The notes under the pieces were generated by a model. That model was not told the origin of the DNA and did not search any database. It saw only the letters and a program-made list of their open reading frames with translations. DNA of 64,000 nt, taken from assembly GCA_947374315.1 (NCBI GenBank), contig CANCBK010000001.1, positions 1-64,000 of the forward strand. Direction: 5' to 3'. The translations under genes and the position numbers were made by a program. The first letter of the stretch is position 1; each line of letters begins with the position of its first letter. Shown here piece by piece: positions 58,234-64,000 of this stretch. This stretch comes from Burkholderiaceae bacterium (GTDB taxonomy: Bacteria > Pseudomonadota > Gammaproteobacteria > Burkholderiales > Burkholderiaceae).

Positions 58234-59256
58234 TTAAACCTCAACCGTGGGATCGCGCCCCATGAGTTTTTTAACGGCCTCATGCGGCGAGAGTTTTCCA
58301 GATAAGACCTCGCTCATCATTGCAGTAATCGGCATCTCGACCCCTAAACGTTTAGCGAGATTACCAACGGCTGAGGCGCACAAGACGCCTTCTGCAACAT
58401 GCCCCAAGTTATCTAAAATTTCAGGTAATGATTGACCTGCTGCAAGCGCAAGCCCTACGCGACGATTACGTGAGAGGTCGCCAGTAGCAGTCAAAATTAA
58501 ATCGCCTATACCAGTCAATCCCATGCAAGTCTCAGGCCGGCCACCGGCTGCCTTTACCAAACGCATCATCTCTGCAAGACCGCGGGTTAAAACCGCAGCA
58601 CGCGCATTTAGGCCAAGATCTAAACCATCGCCGATACCAGCAGCAATGGCTAAAACATTTTTAATAGCGCCACCCAATTCAACGCCAATCAAATCATCGC
58701 TGGCGTAGATGCGCATATTGCCGTGATGAAAAGCGGCTTGAACAATGTCACACAAGGCAGTCGACTTGCTGGCAATGGTTAAGGCACAGGGCATGCCGCT
58801 ACCAACCTCTTGCGCAAAACTAGGCCCCGATAAAGCGCCATAGAAGTGATGCAAGCCATGACCATGCAACTGGTCTTCACGATCGACCACTTGATGCGGT
58901 AATAAGGTTGTGGTTGGCTCTAAACCTTTGCATAACCAAACAATATTGAGTGGGTGTTTGGCTACGCGCAATACTTGCGCCACCGTTTCTGATAAGCCCG
59001 ACATTGGGGTGGCAATCACCAAAAGATCATTTTGAGAAAGGCGCTCAATTGCGTGCTCAAAATTACTTTCTAATTGCAGTCCTTTAGGCAAAATCACGCC
59101 AGGCAAATACGCTGCGTTCTCACCCGTTTTCTGAATGCCTTCCAACTGCTCAACATTACGAGACCATAAGCAAACATCGCCAGACTGAAGATGGCGCGCG
59201 GCTTGCGCGGCCATAGCAGTCCCCCAGGAACCAGCTCCAAGCAGCGTCACTTTCAT
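58234..59256 (-). CDS. gpsA: Glycerol-3-phosphate dehydrogenase [NAD(P)+]
   Basis: Reduces dihydroxyacetone phosphate to sn-glycerol 3-phosphate for phospholipids. 340 residues with the N-terminal nucleotide fold VTLLGAGSWGTAMAAQAA (residues 3-20), KGLEPTT near 110, GALSGPSFAQEVGSG near 140, and the catalytic lysine in GVELGGAIKNVLAIAAGIGDGL near 200. secB precedes it by 26 bp, the common grxC-secB-gpsA order. Confidence 0.97.
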   Translation of the reverse strand: MKVTLLGAGSWGTAMAAQAARHLQSGDVCLWSRNVEQLEGIQKTGENAAYLPGVILPKGLQLESNFEHAIERLSQNDLLVIATPMSGLSETVAQVLRVAKHPLNIVWLCKGLEPTTTLLPHQVVDREDQLHGHGLHHFYGALSGPSFAQEVGSGMPCALTIASKSTALCDIVQAAFHHGNMRIYASDDLIGVELGGAIKNVLAIAAGIGDGLDLGLNARAAVLTRGLAEMMRLVKAAGGRPETCMGLTGIGDLILTATGDLSRNRRVGLALAAGQSLPEILDNLGHVAEGVLCASAVGNLAKRLGVEMPITAMMSEVLSGKLSPHEAVKKLMGRDPTVEV

Positions 59257-59282
59257 GATCTGTGGGCTTTTATTAAGACCAG

Positions 59283-59804
59283 TTAGTGGGGGAGAATGAT
59301 TTTGCTTTCATCGGCAGAGCTACTCTCCGTTGCAGCAGCTTGCTGTGCCTGCATGATGCGGTGCTCGTACATGGCATGGAAATTAATTTCATTCAAATGA
59401 ATTGGCTGGAAGCCAGCACGGCTAATCGTGTCGGCAATATTCGAGCGCAAGTACGGATACAAAATCGTTGGGCAAGCAATACCTAACATTGGATCAATTT
59501 GCTCTGGAGGAATATTGCTAAATTCAAAAATACCTGCTTGCTTTGCTTCAACCAAAAAGAGTACCTTGCCCTCTACTTTGGCAGTTACTGTGGCAATCAG
59601 GGCTACTTCAAAAATTTCATCGCTCAGGCGTGTCACTGCAACATCTACCTCAACCTCTACTTGAGGCTCAGCGGCAACCAATAAAATTTGTGGTGCGTTT
59701 GGTTGCTCCAAAGATAAATCTTTGAGATAAATACGCTGAATACGAAATCCAGCTTCTTTGGAGTTGTCAGCGCTATCTGGAGCAGCAGTGGATTTTTCAG
59801 TCAT
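59283..59804 (-). CDS. secB: Protein-export chaperone SecB
   Basis: A cytosolic tetrameric chaperone that keeps preproteins unfolded and hands them to SecA. 173 residues with [21 protein letters not shown] near residue 21, [19 protein letters not shown] near 80, the [22 protein letters not shown] motif near 113 and NFHAMYEHR near 140. An acidic N-terminus is present. It is 23 bp after grxC and before gpsA on the minus strand. Confidence 0.97.
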   Translation of the reverse strand: MTEKSTAAPDSADNSKEAGFRIQRIYLKDLSLEQPNAPQILLVAAEPQVEVEVDVAVTRLSDEIFEVALIATVTAKVEGKVLFLVEAKQAGIFEFSNIPPEQIDPMLGIACPTILYPYLRSNIADTISRAGFQPIHLNEINFHAMYEHRIMQAQQAAATESSSADESKIILPH

Positions 59805-59827
59805 GAGGAACTTTCTGGGTAAATTTT

Positions 59828-60082
59828 TTAAGCCAATAGTGAATCAAGTTGACCGGCACGATCAAGTGCAACTAGATCGTCATAACCGCCAACATGGGTT
59901 TCACCAATGTAAATTTGGGGCACAGTACGGCGGCCCGTACGAGTCATCATGAGCTCGCGCTGCGCAGGATCACGATCAATGAGAATCTTTTCTAGATTCG
60001 CAACACCCTTCTTTTGCAAAAACTTTTCTGCCATTACGCAATAAGGGCAGACTTGGGTGCTGTACATGGTGACTGATGGCAT
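59828..60082 (-). CDS. grxC: Glutaredoxin 3
   Basis: A glutathione-dependent dithiol oxidoreductase of 84 residues. The CPYC active site is at about residues 12-15 ([17 protein letters not shown]), the cis-proline is in RTVPQIYIG near 53, and the GGYDDL glutathione-binding turn is near 65. It is preceded by the rhodanese gene at 15 bp and followed by secB. Confidence 0.97.
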   Translation of the reverse strand: MPSVTMYSTQVCPYCVMAEKFLQKKGVANLEKILIDRDPAQRELMMTRTGRRTVPQIYIGETHVGGYDDLVALDRAGQLDSLLA

Positions 60083-60097
60083 ATCTAGCTCGCTGAA

Positions 60098-60514
60098 TTA
60101 TTTGACCAATGGCAGTGCTGCAGCCTGCCAAGCTTCTACGCCGCCTTGCAAGGCTCCCACCTCGGCAAATCCCAGCTTTTGCACTTCGGCAATCGTTTTT
60201 CGGGAGATGGCACCCGTTTCGCAAACCAAAATAAGCGGGTTCTTGCGATCTAGCTTCAACTTTTCAATCCTCGCAACAATCTCGGTACTTAGCGCATGCT
60301 TGGCACCTGGCAAATGACCTGCCTTGAACGCCTCTTCTGGACGTAAGTCCAAAACGGCTGCTTTGCGGCGGTTAATCCAGATAGTCGCTTCGGTAGGCGA
60401 TAGGCCTTTTCCGCTAATTAGCGTAGATAATGTAGGAAGGAAAAGCGCTACGCCTGAAACCAACATGAGGGCGAAGAGCGCTAAATTATCAATTTGTGTG
60501 AGAAAGTTCATCAC
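60098..60514 (-). CDS. Membrane-anchored rhodanese-like protein
   Basis: 138 residues with one N-terminal helix (about 8-28, LALFALMLVSGVALFLPTL) and a single rhodanese domain: AVLDLRPEEAFKAGHLPGAKH, then the active-site loop starting with the catalytic cysteine in LVCETGAISR near residue 97, and a final LQGGVEAWQAAALPLVK. It probably handles sulfane sulfur at the membrane. Such a gene commonly stands between gpmA and grxC in betaproteobacteria. It diverges from gpmA by 19 bp. Confidence 0.92.
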   Translation of the reverse strand: MMNFLTQIDNLALFALMLVSGVALFLPTLSTLISGKGLSPTEATIWINRRKAAVLDLRPEEAFKAGHLPGAKHALSTEIVARIEKLKLDRKNPLILVCETGAISRKTIAEVQKLGFAEVGALQGGVEAWQAAALPLVK

Positions 60515-60533
60515 CAGATTATAGAATGGCTCT

Positions 60534-61223
60534 ATGAAACAACTTGTCCTTATTCGTCATGGCGAATCCGCCTGGAACCTTGAAAACCGCTTCACTGGCT
60601 GGGCGGATGTTGACTTGACCTCAAAAGGCACAGAACAGGCCCTTGCTGCAGGTGAAAACCTTCGGAAAGCAGGGTATGAGTTTGATGTGGCCTACACCTC
60701 GGTATTACGACGTGCGATTCGCACTCTTTGGCATGTACAAGACACTATGGACCTCATGTGGCTCCCTGTAGTACACAGCTGGAGATTGAATGAACGTCAT
60801 TACGGCGCCCTGACTGGACTCAATAAAGCAGAAACTGCCGCTCAATACGGCGATGCACAAGTTCACATTTGGCGCCGCTCTTACGATGTACGCCCCCCGT
60901 TGCTGGAAGCAAACGATGAGCGAAATCCGCAAAATGACCGTCGCTACGAAAAACTCAGCGCTGCAGACATTCCCTTGGGCGAGTGCCTAAAAGACAATGT
61001 CGAGCGTGTCTTACCCCTTTGGAATGAATCGATTGCTCCAGCCCTCAAGGCGGGTAAGCGGGTCTTGCTAGTTGCACACGGCAACAGCATTCGTTCTTTA
61101 ATTAAGTATCTCGATCAGGTTTCTGACGAAGACATTATGGAAATCAACGTTCCTAATGGCATTCCACTTGTTTATGAGCTTGATGACAACCTCAAGCCGA
61201 TTCAGCATTTTTATTTGGATTAA
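60534..61223 (+). CDS. gpmA: 2,3-bisphosphoglycerate-dependent phosphoglycerate mutase
   Basis: Interconverts 3- and 2-phosphoglycerate in glycolysis and gluconeogenesis. 229 residues: [20 protein letters not shown] (phosphohistidine near residue 10), the [16 protein letters not shown] segment near 83, and [16 protein letters not shown] with the second histidine near 182. Family-typical length. The S41 peptidase gene follows after 14 bp. Confidence 0.97.
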   Translation: MKQLVLIRHGESAWNLENRFTGWADVDLTSKGTEQALAAGENLRKAGYEFDVAYTSVLRRAIRTLWHVQDTMDLMWLPVVHSWRLNERHYGALTGLNKAETAAQYGDAQVHIWRRSYDVRPPLLEANDERNPQNDRRYEKLSAADIPLGECLKDNVERVLPLWNESIAPALKAGKRVLLVAHGNSIRSLIKYLDQVSDEDIMEINVPNGIPLVYELDDNLKPIQHFYLD

Positions 61224-61237
61224 GGTAAAACAGAAGC

Positions 61238-62671
61238 ATGCGCGTATTTTTTAAGAACTTTGCCCTTGTCGCTGTTGGCTTAATCGCCGGGGTTGCAGCA
61301 ACCATCCAACTGTCAGCAACCGCCCAGCAGGGTGCGACGCTACCTTTAGATGAACTGCGCACACTATCTAATGTCTTCGCTCAAATTAAACGTGAATATG
61401 TTGAGCCAATTGAAGATAAGCAGTTGTTAACGGATGCGGTCAAAGGCATGGTGAGCAGTCTTGATCCCCATTCCACCTATTTAGACAAAAAAGACTTCGC
61501 AGAGATGCAAGAGCAAACTAGCGGTAAGTTTGCAGGTCTGGGGATTGAAATTACTTCTGAAGATGGCGTAGTAAAGGTCCTCAATCCAATTGAAGATAGT
61601 CCTGCCGCTCGTGCCGGCTTACAAGCAGGCGACCTGATTACCCGTTTGGATGACAAACCCGTTCGTGGCATGTCTCTTGATAAAGCCGTACGCACCATGC
61701 GTGGCACACCGGGCACAAAAATTACCCTGACTGTATTTCGTAAGAGCGAAGAGCGTAGCTTTCCAGTAACCATTACTCGTGCTGAAATCAAAGTGCAATC
61801 GGTTAAAGCCAAAATTTTGGATAACGATATTGCCTGGGTTAGGGTAACTAGCTTTCAGGAGCGCACCGTTCCCGATCTCGCCAAGAAATTAACCGAGCTT
61901 GCCAATCAAGATTCCAAAATGAAGGGCATCATTCTTGATCTTCGAAATAATGGTGGTGGCCTACTACAAGGTGCAGTGGGTGTTGCCGCTGCCTTCTTAC
62001 CTGCCGATGCTGTGGTCGTTTCAACCAAAGGCCAGACGCCTGAATCTAAGCAAATATTTAATGCTACGCCAGAGATGTACCGTCTTGGCGAGCCTGGGGA
62101 TCCATTAGCTGGAGTGCCGGCGATGTACAAAAAATTACCCATGGTCGTTTTGGTAAATGCCTATTCCGCATCCGCATCTGAAATTGTTGCTGGCGCCTTG
62201 CAAGACTACAAACGCGCAACCATCATTGGTAAAACCACTTTCGGCAAAGGCTCCGTACAAACCGTACGCCCATTGAGCAATGATTCAGCCCTTAAGATCA
62301 CGACTGCCTATTACTACACGCCCAGTGGAAAATCCATTCAGGCATATGGTGTTAAGCCTGATATCGCTGTAGATCAAAACAAAGATGGTGATCCTGATGA
62401 TGTATTAATCACGCGCGAAATTGATAGCGAGAAACATTTGCGCAATACTCAATCTTCGGAAGAGAAGTTGATTGCTGATCGTGAAAAACGTCGACTCGAA
62501 GAGCTGCAGCGCATTGAAGATAAGAATGCCAAAAAGACTCCTGAGGAAAAAGAAAAGGAAAAGTCTAAGAAACCTACCGAGCTTGGTAGCCCAGATGACT
62601 TTATGCTTTCTCAAGCAGTCGCTTTTATCAATGGCGAGCCAGTGAAACGCTCAGCCTCCAAGCTCGAATAA
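61238..62671 (+). CDS. ctpA: Carboxy-terminal processing peptidase (S41 family)
   Basis: A periplasmic serine/lysine protease. 477 residues: a signal peptide or anchor (about 1-30), a helical start with the FAQIKREYVEPIEDK segment, a PDZ domain (about 95-180, FAGLGIEITSEDGVVKV), and the protease core with LDLRNNGGGLLQGAV near 235, the nucleophilic serine in AYSASASEIVAGALQDYKRA near 312 and the catalytic lysine in GKTTFGKGSVQT near 337. A charged lysine/glutamate-rich tail (about 400-450) is unusual but contiguous. Lies in the gpmA-ctpA-moeB order. Confidence 0.95.
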   Translation: MRVFFKNFALVAVGLIAGVAATIQLSATAQQGATLPLDELRTLSNVFAQIKREYVEPIEDKQLLTDAVKGMVSSLDPHSTYLDKKDFAEMQEQTSGKFAGLGIEITSEDGVVKVLNPIEDSPAARAGLQAGDLITRLDDKPVRGMSLDKAVRTMRGTPGTKITLTVFRKSEERSFPVTITRAEIKVQSVKAKILDNDIAWVRVTSFQERTVPDLAKKLTELANQDSKMKGIILDLRNNGGGLLQGAVGVAAAFLPADAVVVSTKGQTPESKQIFNATPEMYRLGEPGDPLAGVPAMYKKLPMVVLVNAYSASASEIVAGALQDYKRATIIGKTTFGKGSVQTVRPLSNDSALKITTAYYYTPSGKSIQAYGVKPDIAVDQNKDGDPDDVLITREIDSEKHLRNTQSSEEKLIADREKRRLEELQRIEDKNAKKTPEEKEKEKSKKPTELGSPDDFMLSQAVAFINGEPVKRSASKLE

Positions 62672-62699
62672 GTCTCACCCCATTATTTTGGGCTTGCCT

Positions 62700-63452
62700 A
62701 TGAATGATGAGCAGCTACTTCGCTATTCACGGCATTTACTGCTTGAGGAAATTGATGTTGCTGGCCAAGAAATACTACTGGGCTCGCATGTCCTCATTAT
62801 TGGTGCTGGCGGGCTTGGCAGCGCTGCCGCGCCTTACTTGGCGGCTGCTGGCATTGGAAAAATCACGCTGGTAGATCACGATCAAGTGGAGCTCACCAAT
62901 TTGCAGCGACAAATCATGCACACCCAAAACTCTATTGGGAAAAGCAAGGTGGCGTCCGGCAAAACGTTTCTGCAGGACCTGAATCCAGCCCTCACTATTA
63001 ATGCAATTGAAGAGAAAGCCTCTGCGGCATTGCTGGCCTCTCTCTTGCTGAGCGTGGACATTGTTTTGGATTGCACGGATAACTTTTATACACGCCACCT
63101 CATCAATGCCGCATGCTTCAATAAGAAGGTGCCCCTAGTCTCTGGATCGGCCCTCAAGTTTGATGGTCAGTTAAGCGTCTTTGATTCTAGAAATGCATCA
63201 TCCCCTTGCTATGCCTGCCTCTTTTCTCCAGATGAGCAATTTGAGGAAGTCAGTTGTGCCAGCATGGGCATCTTTTCTCCCTTGGTGGGAATTATTGGTG
63301 CCATGCAAGCAGCGCAAGCCCTGCAAGTACTCATTGGGTTTGGCGAATCTTTGGTTGGCAGAATGCTGCTTTGGAATGCGCTCAATACTCAGATTAATGA
63401 GATTCGCATTTCTAGAAATCCAGAGTGCGTAGTTTGCGGTCAAACTCACTGA
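62700..63452 (+). CDS. MoeB/ThiF family sulfur-carrier adenylyltransferase (E1-like)
   Basis: Adenylates the C-terminal glycine of a ubiquitin-like sulfur carrier (MoaD or ThiS). About 250 residues from ATG 62700: YSRHLLLEEIDVAGQE near residue 8, the ATP loop IIGAGGLGSAAAPYLAAAG near 32, DHDQVELTNLQRQIMH, and the catalytic cysteine in EEVSCASMGIFSPLVG near 182. Zinc cysteines occur as CYAC near 170 and CVVC at the end. There is no C-terminal rhodanese domain. MoeB and ThiF cannot be told apart here. Confidence 0.92.
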   Translation: MNDEQLLRYSRHLLLEEIDVAGQEILLGSHVLIIGAGGLGSAAAPYLAAAGIGKITLVDHDQVELTNLQRQIMHTQNSIGKSKVASGKTFLQDLNPALTINAIEEKASAALLASLLLSVDIVLDCTDNFYTRHLINAACFNKKVPLVSGSALKFDGQLSVFDSRNASSPCYACLFSPDEQFEEVSCASMGIFSPLVGIIGAMQAAQALQVLIGFGESLVGRMLLWNALNTQINEIRISRNPECVVCGQTH

Positions 63453-63474
63453 CATCAAACATGAGTAAAGCTTG

Positions 63475-64000
63475 TTAAGCCATTAGCTTTTCAAGCGCAT
63501 CAGCCTGTTCCTCAGGCTCAATCGCCCGCAATACCGCAGCAATACGAGACTTAAGCAAGCCCACATCTGCCTTCAAAATCTCACGCTTCACCAATAACAA
63601 CTGACTGAAGTGCATTGAAAAATCGGTCAGCCCCAATCCCAACAGTAACTTTGTCATGGAAGGGTCTCCTGCCATCTCGCCACAGACCGCCACAGGAATA
63701 TTGGCGCGCTTGGCTTGATCAATAATGCTGAACAACAAGTTCAAGATTGCAGGATGTAATGGATCATAGAGATGGGCAACCGCATGATCGGCTCGATCAA
63801 TTGCCAGGGTGTACTGAATTAAATCATTGGTGCCAATTGATAAAAAATCAAAGCGATTGATGAACAAAGGCAATACCAAGGCTGCAGCCGGGATCTCAAT
63901 CATGGCACCCACCTGGATATTAGGATTGAATGCCTGACCACGCTGATGCAGCTGATGCTTTGCTTTTTCAATCAAACGCAATGTCTCGTCAATCTCTTTG
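63475..64000 (-). CDS. ptsI: Phosphoenolpyruvate-protein phosphotransferase (enzyme I), C-terminal part; start outside window
   Basis: PEP-dependent phosphodonor to HPr in the PTS. About 174 residues of the PEP-binding barrel end are visible: VGAMIEIPAAALVLP, the signature DFLSIGTNDLIQYTLAIDR with the PEP-binding region, VAVCGEMAGDPSMTKLLLGLGL (active-site cysteine), and FSMHFSQLLLVKREIL. The frame runs open through the window edge, so the catalytic histidine domain is not seen. With ptsN and hprK it completes much of a regulatory PTS. Confidence 0.95.
   Translation of the reverse strand, partial: KEIDETLRLIEKAKHQLHQRGQAFNPNIQVGAMIEIPAAALVLPLFINRFDFLSIGTNDLIQYTLAIDRADHAVAHLYDPLHPAILNLLFSIIDQAKRANIPVAVCGEMAGDPSMTKLLLGLGLTDFSMHFSQLLLVKREILKADVGLLKSRIAAVLRAIEPEEQADALEKLMA

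Noticed and set aside
62500..62590. Lysine/glutamate-rich tail of CtpA as a frameshift artefact
   Set aside because: The frame continues past it into an ordered end (DDFMLSQAVAFINGEPV) typical of the family, so the charged linker is genuine.

Overview
The window looks like a chromosomal segment of a streamlined betaproteobacterium, most likely Polynucleobacter or a close relative in Burkholderiaceae. I infer this from the moderate GC content, very short intergenic spacers and a gene order typical of Burkholderiales: ubiE-Tim44-ubiJ-ubiB, ssb-MFS-uvrA, kdsD-kdsC-lptCAB-hpf-ptsN-hprK-rapZ, mutY-mutM-TPR-lolB-ispE-tRNA-Gln-prs-rplY-pth, the cox operon, and secB-grxC-gpmA-ctpA-ptsI. I see no phage, insertion sequence, CRISPR array or integrated island. 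Nearly all of it is core housekeeping DNA.

Layout. At 1-153 is the end of an OsmC-like gene, then rnpB (minus). From 0.5 to 16 kb lies a long minus-strand series: pyrC, glycerate kinase, an Atm1-like ABC exporter, nudB, aspS, a DUF502 protein, ubiB, ubiJ, a Tim44-like protein, ubiE, a DUF971 protein and a 1279-residue FAD/Fe-S dehydrogenase. From 16.1 to 19.4 kb are ilvA, a 5'-nucleotidase and queF (plus). An unrecognised secreted protein, ssb and an MFS transporter follow on the minus strand, then uvrA (plus) and a Kef-type antiporter (minus). From 27.5 to 33.9 kb is the LPS (kdsD, kdsC, lptCAB) and nitrogen-PTS (hpf, ptsN, hprK, rapZ) series. From 33.9 to 40.8 kb are mutY and mutM (minus), then a TPR-LolB fusion, ispE, tRNA-Gln, prs, rplY and pth (plus). 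From 40.9 to 45 kb (minus) are a ferredoxin, coaD, rsmD and an M16 peptidase pair. ftsY and rpoH follow on the plus strand. From 47 to 56 kb is a complete aa3-type cytochrome oxidase locus with heme A and copper assembly factors (minus, except one small plus-strand gene). The remainder holds a BioC-like methyltransferase, comF, trmL, gpsA, secB, grxC, a rhodanese, gpmA, ctpA, moeB/thiF and the 3' part of ptsI.

Most notable observations. (1) Between lptB and hpf, where Burkholderiales carry rpoN (sigma-54), only a short decayed fragment of its DNA-binding helix-turn-helix region remains, while ptsN, hprK, rapZ and ptsI are intact. (2) The TPR protein and LolB, usually two neighbouring genes, form one continuous reading frame, and the LolB part has no lipobox of its own. 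(3) A perfect CIRCE operator (HrcA site) overlaps the likely rpoH promoter, suggesting HrcA control of sigma-32. (4) MutY has an enlarged spacing in its iron-sulfur cluster loop. (5) A strong terminator ends six bases before the apparent ubiJ start. I found no clearly new defence or mobile system.
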